From assembly GCA_910586595.1 (NCBI GenBank), contig CAJUJB010000024.1, positions 1 to 42,244 on the forward strand: 42,244 bases of DNA. The letters are read 5' to 3'. Of this stretch, positions 8,951 through 17,712 are shown piece by piece. This stretch comes from an uncultured Muribaculaceae bacterium (GTDB lineage Bacteria; Bacteroidota; Bacteroidia; Bacteroidales; Muribaculaceae). The position numbers were made by a program, and so were the translations under genes. The notes under the pieces were generated by a model. It searched no databases. It saw only the letters and a list, made by a program, of their open reading frames with translations, and had not been told where the DNA came from. Position 1 is the first letter of the stretch. The number at the start of each line of letters is the position of its first letter.

Positions 8951-8994
8951 GCATATTTATGACGTCGACCTCTGTTTTTTCCATCTAAAAAGAT

Positions 8995-9002
8995 TAACTT
9001 TG
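8995..9002 (+). promoter_or_regulatory. -7 box for the TIGR02757 gene
   Basis: TAACTTTG followed by CCGC, an exact TAnnTTTG match, lies 19 bases before the ATG at 9022 and directly follows the fimbrial terminator. The -33 region is T-rich but has no clear TTTG. Confidence 0.6.
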
Positions 9003-9021
9003 CCGCATAAATACGCATCCT

Positions 9022-9804
9022 ATGAACGACGTTGAAGCTTCAATTCTGAAAGACCGGCTTGATCAATTGGCCGAGCGTTACAATATACCCTCATTCGCCG
9101 ACAACGACCCTGTGCAATTTCCCAGGCGTTATTCCGACATTCGCGACATAGAAATATCTGCCCTGCTCACCTCCACCATAGCTTGGGGGCGACGGGCGAT
9201 GATTCTCTCAAATGCAGAGAAAATGCACACCCTCCTCCACAACCAGCCATACTCGTTTGTTGCTGAAGGCGACATCGACTCCATCTCCGAGGCAAACATT
9301 CACCGCACATTCTTCGGGCGACACCTGCGATACTTCATGCGGGGATTGCGCGAACTTTACCGCCAGTACGGATCACTTGAAGGCTTCGCAGCCTCAATTA
9401 GCGCCCAGACTGCCGACGCTCCCGCATGGAAAATTGCCGATACTCTGAACGCCCTCATGCGCTCGGCAAACGCAACCCATCCGCTCGACGGCCCCACACG
9501 TTGCCTGCCCGACCAGGTCGAAAAATCGGCATTGAAGCGCTTCAACATGGCCCTGCGTTGGCTTGTGCGCAACGACGGCATCGTCGATATAGGGTGCTGG
9601 AGCCTTTTAAAACCTTCACAGCTATATATTCCGCTCGACGTACACTCGGCCAACACTTCCCGATCACTCGGTATTCTCTCCCGTAAACAAAACGATCGCC
9701 GGGCTGTGGAAGAACTTACAGCAAACCTGCGCCGTTTCAATCCAGACGACCCCACCGTCTACGATTTCGCACTCTTCGGCGCCGGAGAAGCTGGCGAAAT
9801 TTGA
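9022..9804 (+). CDS. TIGR02757 family protein, function unknown
   Basis: A 260-residue soluble protein matching the TIGR02757 family, which is widespread in Bacteroidetes. Family features visible are the N-terminal ADNDPVQFPRRYSDIRDIEISALL, IAWGRRAMI, and the C-terminal IPLDVHSANTSRSLGILSRKQNDRRA followed by NPDDPTVYDFALFGAGE. The C-terminal half resembles helical DNA-glycosylase-like proteins in general shape (an inference); no catalytic Lys/Asp pair can be asserted. It has its own promoter and is followed after 55 bases by the DUF218 fusion gene. Confidence 0.85.
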   Translation: MNDVEASILKDRLDQLAERYNIPSFADNDPVQFPRRYSDIRDIEISALLTSTIAWGRRAMILSNAEKMHTLLHNQPYSFVAEGDIDSISEANIHRTFFGRHLRYFMRGLRELYRQYGSLEGFAASISAQTADAPAWKIADTLNALMRSANATHPLDGPTRCLPDQVEKSALKRFNMALRWLVRNDGIVDIGCWSLLKPSQLYIPLDVHSANTSRSLGILSRKQNDRRAVEELTANLRRFNPDDPTVYDFALFGAGEAGEI

Positions 9805-9859
9805 TTCGTTCCACTTCGTCACTCACACCTAAGGCCACACACTATAATATTCCTAGCAA

Positions 9860-11197
9860 ATGAAGATAAATAGACGTGCAAAATATTTATTACTAAGCAT
9901 TCTTGCATTGCCTTGTTTAGTGCTTATTGTGATGATAGTATGCGACCGCCTGGTTTATTATGGTGCAAAAGATAGGCTATATGAAGTAGTCGACAGCACG
10001 CCACATCGCAAAGTTGGCCTCATATTGGGCACTTCTCCTGTCTCTATGGTGAACGGACGTCGTAACTATTACTTCGACGCCAGGATAAAAGCCGGAGCCG
10101 ACCTATACAAGGCCGGGAAAGTCGATTGGCTGGTGGTAAGTGGTGGCGATTACCGTAATACAGAAAATGGCTATGATGAACCTGTGGCCATGCGCGATTC
10201 GTTGATCCTCCAAGGGGTCGACTCGGCACGGATTGTACTTGACTATGACGGAACACGTACATTAAACTCCATCGCAAAAACAAGAGATGTGTATCGTCAG
10301 GACTCAATCGTTATCATCTCTCAGAAATTCCATAATGAGCGGGCTTTATATCAAGCCGACCATCTTGGCATAGATGCCATCGGCTTCAATGCCCATACTC
10401 CGGAGCGCCGGTCGTCATGGCTGCGTAACCGGGGCCGCGAGGTATTTGCCCGCGTTAAACTATTTATCGATATAGCCCGAAAACTCCAGCCCGATATTAA
10501 GGAGTCAATGATAAGTGACTTCACCCAACCTAAGTCCGATTTACTTGCAGAATATCATATAAAAACTGAGCATGGCGATTTAATTTGCTTGAAACCTGAT
10601 ATGAGCCGATTGAGTATGGATATGGTTTGCGGCCAGATTCCGCCTGCCGACAACGACTCCATCGTCTTGGCTTTCGCGGGAGCTTTCACCGGAACAATGT
10701 TCGACAAAGGTCACTTCAACGTTGCCGGAGACCATGTGGCAGGAGGGAAAAGATTCAAAGGCTACCGCTGCCGACGCAACACCGGAGCATTCACTTGGTC
10801 GCCCATATCCGGGGTAAAATTCATTTACAAAGACTATGACTCTGCATTAGACAAAGCTGCCAGAGAAGGCGGCATGGGCTTCGGTCAAGAGATGATGATA
10901 CATGATGGTAAAGCCGTAAAAACTACCCGGCCTATGGGAAATAAGAATGTTTTCCGGGCATTATGCCTCGATTCAGAGGGCGAGTTGGCGCTATATGAGA
11001 GCCAAGGCATTGTCACCTTTGGAAATTTCATTGATGCCCTCCTTTCGCAAGGTGTAAGGGAGGCGTTGTATACAGATATGGGTCAAGGGTGGAACTACTG
11101 TTTCTATCGGCTCGACGCCAACGGCTCATCCCCGAAATACCTCCACAAAAAGCCTTTGCCTTACGCATCAAACTTCATAACGCTTAAGCTGCGGTAA
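9860..11197 (+). CDS. DUF218 (SanA/YdcF-like) fused to a phosphodiester-glycosidase-like domain
   Basis: A 445-residue, membrane-anchored two-domain protein. Residues 8-28 form one membrane segment. Residues 50-210 match the ElyC/SanA/YdcF DUF218 domain: LILGTSPV, ARIKAGADLYKAGKVDWLVVSGGD, EPVAMRDSLILQGV, LDYDGTRTLNSI and a late ARVKLFIDI. Residues about 230-445 look like the NAGPA/phosphodiester glycosidase fold (DUF2233-like): AFAGAFTGTMF, GAFTWSP, FGQEMMIHDGK, FRALCLDSEGELALYESQG and ALYTDMGQGWNYCFYR. DUF218 proteins such as SanA and ElyC affect envelope integrity; the second domain type removes sugars joined by phosphodiester bonds. Together they suggest periplasmic processing of an envelope glycan (inference). 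The two domains are usually encoded separately. Confidence 0.72.
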   Translation: MKINRRAKYLLLSILALPCLVLIVMIVCDRLVYYGAKDRLYEVVDSTPHRKVGLILGTSPVSMVNGRRNYYFDARIKAGADLYKAGKVDWLVVSGGDYRNTENGYDEPVAMRDSLILQGVDSARIVLDYDGTRTLNSIAKTRDVYRQDSIVIISQKFHNERALYQADHLGIDAIGFNAHTPERRSSWLRNRGREVFARVKLFIDIARKLQPDIKESMISDFTQPKSDLLAEYHIKTEHGDLICLKPDMSRLSMDMVCGQIPPADNDSIVLAFAGAFTGTMFDKGHFNVAGDHVAGGKRFKGYRCRRNTGAFTWSPISGVKFIYKDYDSALDKAAREGGMGFGQEMMIHDGKAVKTTRPMGNKNVFRALCLDSEGELALYESQGIVTFGNFIDALLSQGVREALYTDMGQGWNYCFYRLDANGSSPKYLHKKPLPYASNFITLKLR

Positions 11198-11203
11198 TAA
11201 CCG

Positions 11204-11246
11204 CACAAAAAAATGGAGGCTGCACCGTAAATCCTACAGTGCAGCC
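11204..11246 (-). terminator. Intrinsic terminator of queA
   Basis: On the minus strand a stem pairs GGCTGCAC (11246-11239) with GTGCAGCC (11225-11218); GTA/TAC pairs inside extend it. It is followed by A and seven T. On the plus strand the same stem lies 20 bases past the DUF218 fusion stop but has no T-run, so it mainly serves queA and may also stop plus-strand transcripts. Confidence 0.85.
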
Positions 11247-11269
11247 CCATATAGTATTTAAGATTGATT

Positions 11270-12322
11270 TTAGCCAATGATGAGCATCGCGTCGCCATAG
11301 CAACCGAAGCGATACCCTTCCTTCACAGCCTGATGATAAGCCTCCATCACAAGATCATAGCCTCCGAAGGCGGCTACCATCATAAGCATGGTGGAATAAG
11401 GCATGTGGAAATTGGTCACGAGGTCTGTCGATACCGTGAAGTCGTAAGGCGGGAAGATAAATTTATTTGTCCATCCGTCATAAGTCTTCATATGGCCACC
11501 CATACTCTCGGCTGTGGCTATGGCGCGGAGCACTGAGGTTCCTACGGCACACACACGATGCTCGCTGTCGCGGGCGGCATTGACCGTATCGACCAACTGC
11601 TGCGAGGCAAGCATCTGCTCCGAGTCCATGCGGTGCTTGGTAAGGTCTTCAACGTCGATTTCACGGAAGGCACCAAGGCCGTTGTGGACGGTCACGAAAG
11701 CCTTCTTTACACCCTTGATCTGAAGCCGGGTGAGAAGACCACGGGAGAAGTGCAGACCAGCTGCCGGAGCAACTACAGCCCCTTCTTTCTCTGCAAAGAT
11801 ACACTGGTAATCCTGCGCGTCTCGCGGCTCTGGCTCGCGGTCGATGTAAGGAGGAAGAGGAGTCATGCCCAGAGCGAAGAGGTCGCGTTTGAACTGATCA
11901 TGGGGGCCATCGTAAAGGAAGCGGAGTGTGCGGCCACGCGATGTGGTATTATCTATCACTTCGGCTACCATCGACTCATCTTCTCCAAAGTATAGCTTGT
12001 TGCCGATACGGATTTTACGCGCCGGTTCAACCAGCACATCCCAGAGTTTATTATCAGCGTTGAGCTCACGCAGGAGGAATACTTCGATACGCGCGCCGGT
12101 CTTCTCTTTATTTCCGTAAAGCAAAGCCGGGAAAACGAGCGTATCATTGAAGACCATCACGTCTCCGTCGTTGAAATAGTCAAGGATGTCTTTGAATATA
12201 TGGTGAGAGATTTCTCCCGTCTTGCGGTTAACGACCATCATACGGGCATCATCGCGGTCGGGAGTAGGATGCGACGCGATAAGTTCGTCGGGAAGATGGA
12301 ATTTAAACTGTGAGAGCTTCAT
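11270..12322 (-). CDS. queA: S-adenosylmethionine:tRNA ribosyltransferase-isomerase QueA
   Basis: Transfers and isomerises the ribosyl part of SAM onto 7-aminomethyl-7-deazaguanine in tRNA, the penultimate step of queuosine synthesis. It is full length at 350 residues. The N-terminus MKLSQFKFHLPDELIASHPTP is followed by DARMMVVNR and VMVFNDTLVFPALLYG; family motifs include GMTPLPPYIDRE, EKEGAVVAPAAGLHFS and TNFHMPYSTMLMMVAAFGG. It is the last gene of the ftsX operon, 28 bases after truB, and ends at a terminator with a strong T-run. No other queuosine gene is nearby. Confidence 0.96.
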   Translation of the reverse strand: MKLSQFKFHLPDELIASHPTPDRDDARMMVVNRKTGEISHHIFKDILDYFNDGDVMVFNDTLVFPALLYGNKEKTGARIEVFLLRELNADNKLWDVLVEPARKIRIGNKLYFGEDESMVAEVIDNTTSRGRTLRFLYDGPHDQFKRDLFALGMTPLPPYIDREPEPRDAQDYQCIFAEKEGAVVAPAAGLHFSRGLLTRLQIKGVKKAFVTVHNGLGAFREIDVEDLTKHRMDSEQMLASQQLVDTVNAARDSEHRVCAVGTSVLRAIATAESMGGHMKTYDGWTNKFIFPPYDFTVSTDLVTNFHMPYSTMLMMVAAFGGYDLVMEAYHQAVKEGYRFGCYGDAMLIIG

Positions 12323-12350
12323 CTTGTGTATTTTGTATTCTTTCTGTGTT

Positions 12351-13061
12351 TCAGTCAGTAGATTCAGGCATTTCTATCTCTACAGTATCAATCAAGGCGG
12401 CAGCCTGCTGTACGGATAGACATTTATCAATTGTTATATCACCAACGCGTGTACGGCGCAGGGCGGTAAGATGGCCACCGCTGCCGAGAGCGGCCCCGAT
12501 GTCGCGGGCGAGGGCACGGATATATGTACCTTTACTGCACACCACCCGCACGGTAATCTCCGTCGGCGCAAAGGAGAGAAGTTCGATGCAATCGATTACA
12601 AGTACCTTGGGTTTGAGCTCTACCTCACGTCCTTTACGGGCGAGGTCATACGCGCGACGCCCTCCGATCTTGCACGCCGAAAAGGCTGGTGGAACCTGCT
12701 CGATGCGCCCATGGAAGCCTGCGAGAACCTCATCAACAAGCTCGCGTGTGATATGCTCGGTAGGATAGGTGGCGTCAATCTCAGTCTCAAGGTCATACGA
12801 AGGGGTTGTGGCACCCAAGGCGATGGTAGCCACATACTCTTTGACGCCAGCCTGCAACTCATCGATGCGTTTGGTTGCACGACCCGTGCAGACAATCATC
12901 ACGCCTGTTGCGAGAGGATCGAGCGTGCCGGCATGACCAACCTTTATCTTTTTAAGACCGAGCCGACGCGTGAGCGAGCCTCTCAGGCGTTTCACCGCAT
13001 CAAACGACGTCCAGCCCAGAGGCTTGTCAATGCATAATATTTCTCCGTCAACGAAATTCAT
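12351..13061 (-). CDS. truB: tRNA pseudouridine(55) synthase TruB
   Basis: Makes pseudouridine 55 in the T-loop of tRNAs. It is 236 residues, with the family hallmarks DKPLGWTSFDAVKRLR near the N-terminus, KVGHAGTLDPLATGVM with the catalytic aspartate, YDLETEIDA, IEQVPPAFSACKIGGRRAYDLAR, and SKGTYIRALARDIGAAL. It lacks the longer C-terminal PUA domain seen in E. coli TruB, which is usual for the phylum. The start codon overlaps the uppP stop by one base (TGATG), suggesting coupled translation. Confidence 0.96.
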   Translation of the reverse strand: MNFVDGEILCIDKPLGWTSFDAVKRLRGSLTRRLGLKKIKVGHAGTLDPLATGVMIVCTGRATKRIDELQAGVKEYVATIALGATTPSYDLETEIDATYPTEHITRELVDEVLAGFHGRIEQVPPAFSACKIGGRRAYDLARKGREVELKPKVLVIDCIELLSFAPTEITVRVVCSKGTYIRALARDIGAALGSGGHLTALRRTRVGDITIDKCLSVQQAAALIDTVEIEMPESTD

Positions 13062-13927
13062 CAGAAGAGATTATAGCCTTTGGCAATACAGATCAGGCCC
13101 ACGATGAGGCAGTATACGGCAAACCATACCAGCTTACCTTTTTTTACGATCGAGAGCATCCACTTGCAAGCCAGGCAGCCAACAATGAATGACGCGAGGA
13201 AGCCGACAATGATAGGCACAAAGCCTATCGGGGCCTCGGGCACACCAGCGGCTGCATTGATGGTGTCGACAGCAAACATATCCTTAAGGTCGAGAAGAGC
13301 CTCTCCAAGAATCGGGATAATAACCATCAGGAACGAAAATTGGGCCACCTGCTCACGCTTGTCACCAATGAGAATACCGGTGGCGATGGTAGTGCCTGAG
13401 CGCGACAGACCGGGCAGCACGGCTACGGCCTGAGCACAGCCAATGACAAATGCATCGACAAAAGTGATGTCGCGAGGCTGGTAAGCACCTCCCGTCAGGC
13501 GGCTTTCATCAAGAGGACGCGTGCGGAAATAATACGAGAAGGTAAGCAGCGCAGCCGTCACAAGCAGACAGCAGCCAACCAGGGTCAGCTCTTGGCCGAA
13601 GAATGTCTCAATAGTATCTTTGAAACATACACCCACAATACCGATAGGTATACACGATACAAGAATCTTGCATACATACCAGAAATTGCTGTCGCGTCGG
13701 AAGGTAAAGAACGATTTGCACAGCGGCAGGAACTCACGCCACAGAATCACAATCGTACTCAGAACGGTGGCGACATGCAGCATTACATCGAATTGCAGGC
13801 TGTCTGCGCCCGAAAGATCCAATCCGAGAATTTCACGGAAAATCTCGAGATGACCAGAAGAACTGATAGGCAGATACTCGGCAAGGCCTTGCACTATGCC
13901 GAGAATTAGTGCGTCAAGTGTATCCAT
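13061..13927 (-). CDS. uppP: Undecaprenyl-diphosphate phosphatase UppP (BacA)
   Basis: Integral membrane phosphatase that recycles undecaprenyl pyrophosphate for peptidoglycan and other envelope polymers. It is 288 residues with about eight hydrophobic segments. Both signature regions are present: LAEYLPISSSGHLEIF near residue 17 and VLPGLSRSGTTIATGILIG in the second half. It sits in the conserved ftsX-DUF3098-uppP-truB-queA order, 8 bases after DUF3098 and overlapping truB by one base. Loss of function would be expected to increase bacitracin sensitivity (family knowledge). Confidence 0.96.
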   Translation of the reverse strand: MDTLDALILGIVQGLAEYLPISSSGHLEIFREILGLDLSGADSLQFDVMLHVATVLSTIVILWREFLPLCKSFFTFRRDSNFWYVCKILVSCIPIGIVGVCFKDTIETFFGQELTLVGCCLLVTAALLTFSYYFRTRPLDESRLTGGAYQPRDITFVDAFVIGCAQAVAVLPGLSRSGTTIATGILIGDKREQVAQFSFLMVIIPILGEALLDLKDMFAVDTINAAAGVPEAPIGFVPIIVGFLASFIVGCLACKWMLSIVKKGKLVWFAVYCLIVGLICIAKGYNLF

Positions 13928-13935
13928 TTATTTGT

Positions 13936-14205
13936 TTATCTTTTTTTACCGAAAGGCAGGCGACGAGGGTCGATGATTATGGCAGCCGCCATAGCCACAA
14001 AACCTAAAAATGCAATTAGAGGGCCGACTACAATACGGCGGGTGCTGAAAATATCAGCATTGAAGGCTTCGGTGGTCGAGCTTCCGCCGAGCATGAGGAT
14101 GAAGCCCAGCACGATCATTGCGCCGGCAATAGCCATGGCAATGAAATTTGCGCGCTCAAGCGGCATGGTAGGCCGCACCTGATCGGTTTCTTGACTGTCT
14201 GTCAT
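13936..14205 (-). CDS. DUF3098 small membrane protein
   Basis: An 89-residue protein with two predicted membrane helices (about 20-40, FIAMAIAGAMIVLGFILML, and 57-77, VGPLIAFLGFVAMAAAIII) and a basic tail ending PFGKKR. It matches the DUF3098 family by size, two-helix layout and position: in Bacteroidetes these genes sit between ftsX and uppP. Function is not known. The constant place between a divisome permease and a lipid-carrier phosphatase suggests an envelope or division role (inference). It starts 9 bases after ftsX and ends 8 bases before uppP. Confidence 0.88.
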   Translation of the reverse strand: MTDSQETDQVRPTMPLERANFIAMAIAGAMIVLGFILMLGGSSTTEAFNADIFSTRRIVVGPLIAFLGFVAMAAAIIIDPRRLPFGKKR

Positions 14206-14214
14206 ATATCTTTA

Positions 14215-15090
14215 TTACTTTAGAAACATTTCATCATAAGATGCCCGCAGATAACGGTTGGTGGCAAACGCCGCGGTAAGTACACATATAGCTGCGCCGA
14301 GCATCACGAGCGCCACGCATACAGCCGCCGTCCACGTCCAAGGCAATGCCTGGGCAAGCATAGGGTCGAGCGATGCGGCGTAGATCCGGGCAAGAACAAG
14401 GAATGCTGAAGCACCTACACCTGCCACAACACCATTAAGGGCCCCAGCCCGCAAAAATGGGCGACGGATAAAGCCCCCCGTAGCGCCGACAAGCTTCATC
14501 GTATGTATGACAAAGCGACGCGCGTATATCGAAAGACTTATCGTATTGTTAATCAATGCCACCGATACGGCAAGAAGAATGGCAGCCACAATAAGAAGTA
14601 CTGCGCCAAGTCTCCGGAGGGTACTGTCGACACCTTCTATGACGGCACTTTCCGTGACTATTTCGTCAACTCCAGCCATCGATGAGAAAAACTCTACAGC
14701 AGCCTCAATGCTGTCGGGGGTGGCATAAGCCGGACGCACCTTGACATCGAACTCTGCCGAGTATGGATTTGCATCAAGCAACGCACCAATCTCCTCACCC
14801 AGATACTGGCTCTCCTGCTCCATTATATCATCGGCAGATGAGAAAGTGAGACGCTCGACCGATGGCGAGGCAAGCAAAGCTTGCTTGACAGTGTTGATGG
14901 CTGCATCCGGGCAATCGCGCTCCATCTTCACAATAAAACCAAGATTGCGGCGTACGTCGTCGGTAAGATTCTTACCGGCTAATCCCATAAGCGAAGCCAG
15001 GCCTAAAAGTATGAGCACAAGCGCCACACTTACAAGTGAAGTGATGCGCGACCCGAATGTGGAAATACGACGAGAGCGTTTGTCTGCCAT
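14215..15090 (-). CDS. ftsX: Cell division protein FtsX (permease-like)
   Basis: Membrane partner of FtsE that transmits a signal to periplasmic peptidoglycan hydrolases during division. It is 291 residues: a cytoplasmic start with RRISTFGSRITS, first helix at about 17-38, a periplasmic domain (about 40-165), then three helices, with the FtsX segment NNTISLSIYARRFVIHTMKLVGATGGFIRRPFL between the second and third. ftsE is not adjacent, which is usual in this phylum. It is the first gene of the operon and has a -7 box about 55 bases upstream. Confidence 0.93.
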   Translation of the reverse strand: MADKRSRRISTFGSRITSLVSVALVLILLGLASLMGLAGKNLTDDVRRNLGFIVKMERDCPDAAINTVKQALLASPSVERLTFSSADDIMEQESQYLGEEIGALLDANPYSAEFDVKVRPAYATPDSIEAAVEFFSSMAGVDEIVTESAVIEGVDSTLRRLGAVLLIVAAILLAVSVALINNTISLSIYARRFVIHTMKLVGATGGFIRRPFLRAGALNGVVAGVGASAFLVLARIYAASLDPMLAQALPWTWTAAVCVALVMLGAAICVLTAAFATNRYLRASYDEMFLK

Positions 15091-15143
15091 TGTGAATAAG
15101 CGTAAATGGCCTGCCGTGCAGGCACAGCAAACCTAAAATCGTG

Positions 15144-15151
15144 CAAAATTA
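15144..15151 (-). promoter_or_regulatory. -7 box of the ftsX operon
   Basis: Minus-strand TAATTTTG followed by CACG, an exact TAnnTTTG match, 53 bases before the ftsX ATG. The leader includes a short GCCTGC/GCAGGC stem (15109-15123). No clear -33 TTTG is seen. Confidence 0.55.
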
Positions 15152-15217
15152 ACACTTTTCACGCATTTCGCCAAGCCCAGACGCAAAAATTTTGCATCTA
15201 AACGACTTTTTCCGCCT

Positions 15218-16798
15218 TTAAAACTCGCTCGAAAAATGGAAACGGATTTTGGGGAAGTCGTTCTGAGCCATCGTAAGCACAAACTGTGAGTCTGCGAGGA
15301 ACACATCACGTCCTTCACGGTCAAGTGCCATAAACTGATGCTTACGTTTCTTGAAGGCTGCCAATGCCTCAGGATCGTCACTCTCTATCCAGCACGCCTT
15401 GTACATCGACATTGGCTCCCAACGGCATTGAGCGCCATATTCATGAAGCAGGCGGTATTGTATAACCTCAAACTGAAGCTGGCCTACCGTACCGATGACC
15501 TTGCGGCCGTTGAACTGATGCATGAAGAGCTGAGCCACACCCTCGTCCATGAGCTGCTGTATACCCTTGTCAAGCTGTTTGGCCTTCATGGGGTCGGCAT
15601 TCTCGATATACATGAACATCTCAGGAGAGAAGCTGGGCAAGCCCTTATAGTGAATCTCCTCGCCTTCAGTCAGTGTGTCACCGATTTTGAAGTTACCGGT
15701 ATCGGGAATACCTACAATATCTCCGGGGAAGGCCTCGTCTACGATACTTTTTTTCTGGGCCATAAATGCCGTCGGGGCCGCGAAACGCAGAGCCTTACCG
15801 GTGCGCATATGTTTGTACGGGGCATTGCGCTCGAAGCGTCCTGAACATACCTTGACAAAGGCGATACAGCTTCGGTGATTGGGATCCATATTGGCATGAA
15901 TCTTGAACACGAAACCCGAAAAAGCTTCCTCCTCCGGTTTAACTGTACGTTCGAGAGCTTCAACCGGACGTGGCGACGGTGCGATTTTCACGAAACAATC
16001 GAGAAGCTCCTTCACGCCGAATGTATTCAGAGCCGATCCGAAGAAGACGGGGGCCACTTTACCGGCCAGATAGTCTGCTTCATCAAATTCAGGATATACA
16101 CCCTCTATCAATTCAAGGTCTTCGCGGAGACGGGCTGCATCAGCCTCGCCTACCGCCTCATCGATACGCGGATCATTGACATTGTCAATTTCAACGCGCT
16201 CGGTAGCCTTCTGCTTATCGGGGGTGAAAAGATCAAGACCGTTCTCGTAAATGTTGTATACACCCTTGAATTTAGCTCCGATATTTATTGGCCATGACAG
16301 AGGGCGCACCGAAATCTTAAGCTCAGCCTCGAGCTCATCAAGTATCTCAAACGGATCACGACCCTCACGGTCGAGTTTGTTCACAAAGATTATGACAGGG
16401 GTATTGCGCATACGGCATACCTCCATCAATTTGCGTGTCTGCGTCTCCACACCTTTGGCAACGTCAACAACAATGATAACCGAATCAACTGCCGTAAGCG
16501 TGCGGTATGTATCCTCGGCAAAATCCTGGTGGCCCGGAGTATCAAGAATATTGATCTTGTAATCTCCATAATTGAAGCCCATCACTGAAGTAGCCACAGA
16601 AATACCACGTTGTTTCTCAATCTCCATCCAGTCGCTCGTGGCGGTCTTCTTAATCTTATTCGACTTCACGGCACCAGCAATGTGTATGGCACCGCCAAAG
16701 AGAAGCAGCTTTTCTGTAAGTGTGGTCTTACCCGCGTCAGGGTGGGATATGATGGCGAACGTACGCCGCCTCTTGATTTCGTCTGTGAGATTAGCCAT
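15218..16798 (-). CDS. prfC: Peptide chain release factor 3 (RF3)
   Basis: Translational GTPase that recycles RF1/RF2 after termination. From ATG 16798 it is 526 residues, the normal RF3 length; an upstream in-frame extension to 16891 is antisense-free but has no family match and lies within the rfbD 3' end. The G motifs are clear: SHPDAGKTTLTEKLL (P-loop), DTPGHQDFAEDTYRTL, and NKLDREGRD. RF3-specific segments include SWPINIGAKFKGVY, GVKELLDCFVKIAPSPRP and the C-terminal HEYGAQCRWEPM. The start overlaps the rfbD end by 8 bases, implying co-transcription. It ends 67 bases before the ftsX promoter; no T-run terminator is visible there, only a 9-base hairpin at 15179-15199. Confidence 0.96.
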   Translation of the reverse strand: MANLTDEIKRRRTFAIISHPDAGKTTLTEKLLLFGGAIHIAGAVKSNKIKKTATSDWMEIEKQRGISVATSVMGFNYGDYKINILDTPGHQDFAEDTYRTLTAVDSVIIVVDVAKGVETQTRKLMEVCRMRNTPVIIFVNKLDREGRDPFEILDELEAELKISVRPLSWPINIGAKFKGVYNIYENGLDLFTPDKQKATERVEIDNVNDPRIDEAVGEADAARLREDLELIEGVYPEFDEADYLAGKVAPVFFGSALNTFGVKELLDCFVKIAPSPRPVEALERTVKPEEEAFSGFVFKIHANMDPNHRSCIAFVKVCSGRFERNAPYKHMRTGKALRFAAPTAFMAQKKSIVDEAFPGDIVGIPDTGNFKIGDTLTEGEEIHYKGLPSFSPEMFMYIENADPMKAKQLDKGIQQLMDEGVAQLFMHQFNGRKVIGTVGQLQFEVIQYRLLHEYGAQCRWEPMSMYKACWIESDDPEALAAFKKRKHQFMALDREGRDVFLADSQFVLTMAQNDFPKIRFHFSSEF

Positions 16799-17654
16799 TG
16801 GATGATACGATTTGTTGCATGCAGCGGCGCAACGATGAACGCCAGTGAGGTATAGTGATGCTGAATACGGCTTTGACTTTACTCTTGTCAAGAACCGAGA
16901 ATTGCGGGCGCGTAGCTGCCGTAGGATAATCGGATGTAGCTATCGGAATAACATCGGCAGGCAAGCCGGCTTCCTCAAGAATAGCTACCGCAAAGTCATA
17001 CCACGAAGCCACCCCTTCGTCTGAAAAATGGAAAATGCCTCCAGTCCAGTGCCCGGACAAGGCATGATCTACTATAAATCCGGCCAGATCCGTCGCATAG
17101 GTGGGTGTGCCGATCTGATCAGCGACCACGCGCAGACGTGCGCCCTGACGACCCTTATCAAGAATGGTCTTGACGAAGTTATGTCCGAACGACGAATAAA
17201 GCCAGCCTGTGCGTATGATCATACTTCCGGGAGCCAGGCCGAGCAAGGCAGTCTCGCCCTTACGTTTCGTAGTGCCGTAGACCGACATTGGCTCAGGTTT
17301 GGCACTCTCTGAATAAGGCACATAGGCATGGCCGTCAAATACATAATCGGTAGAAATATGCACTATACGGTAGTCAAGCTCATCGGCGAGACGAGCGAGA
17401 TTTTCCACAATATCAATATTGGCCTGCGCGCATGCGAGTTTCTCTTCCTCTGCGCGATCAACGGCGGTGTATGCGGCACAATTCACCACATATGCGAAAT
17501 CGGCCGACCGCATGAACGCCTCCACAGCATCGCGGTCTGTAAGGTCGAGATCTGAGCGATCGACATACACGGCGCGGTCACCGAGCAGGCGCCGCAGCTC
17601 ACTGCCAAGCTGGCCGTTAGAGCCTGTGACAAGTATTTTCCTTTCAGAGTCCAT
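16791..17654 (-). CDS. rfbD: dTDP-4-dehydrorhamnose reductase RfbD
   Basis: Final step of dTDP-L-rhamnose synthesis, reducing dTDP-4-keto-L-rhamnose with NAD(P)H. It is 287 residues from ATG 17654. The Rossmann loop is ILVTGSNGQLGSELR, followed by the aspartate-rich DRSDLDLTDRDAV, then NCAAYTAVDRAEE, STDYVFDG and the catalytic YGTTKRKGE (YxxxK). An in-frame ATG 24 bases further upstream lies at or before the inferred transcription start, so 17654 is preferred. rfbA, rfbB and rfbC are not in the window. It is followed by prfC with an 8-base overlap. Confidence 0.93.
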   Translation of the reverse strand: MDSERKILVTGSNGQLGSELRRLLGDRAVYVDRSDLDLTDRDAVEAFMRSADFAYVVNCAAYTAVDRAEEEKLACAQANIDIVENLARLADELDYRIVHISTDYVFDGHAYVPYSESAKPEPMSVYGTTKRKGETALLGLAPGSMIIRTGWLYSSFGHNFVKTILDKGRQGARLRVVADQIGTPTYATDLAGFIVDHALSGHWTGGIFHFSDEGVASWYDFAVAILEEAGLPADVIPIATSDYPTAATRPQFSVLDKSKVKAVFSITIPHWRSSLRRCMQQIVSSNG

Positions 17655-17665
17655 AATTCGGGGTA

Positions 17666-17696
17666 CAAAATTACGCATTTTTTTTCATGCGCGCAA
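17666..17696 (-). promoter_or_regulatory. rfbD promoter (-33 TTG and -7 TAATTTTG)
   Basis: Minus-strand TAATTTTG (17673-17666) with a TTG (in GTTGCG) 20 bases upstream matches the Bacteroidetes -33/-7 spacing. Only 11 bases separate the -7 box from the ATG at 17654, so the 5' leader is probably a few bases at most. Confidence 0.65.
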
Positions 17697-17712
17697 CGTA
17701 TCACATGCTGGC

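Noticed and set aside
11558..13037. Plus-strand open frames opposite queA and truB
   Set aside because: No family features and fully covered by strong minus-strand genes.
15179..15199. Nine-pair hairpin after prfC as a terminator
   Set aside because: No T-run follows on either strand and the stem is AT-rich; kept only as a remark.
16799..16891. N-terminal extension of prfC
   Set aside because: RF3 proteins begin at the MANLTDEIKRR segment; the extension reads through the rfbD 3' end in another frame.
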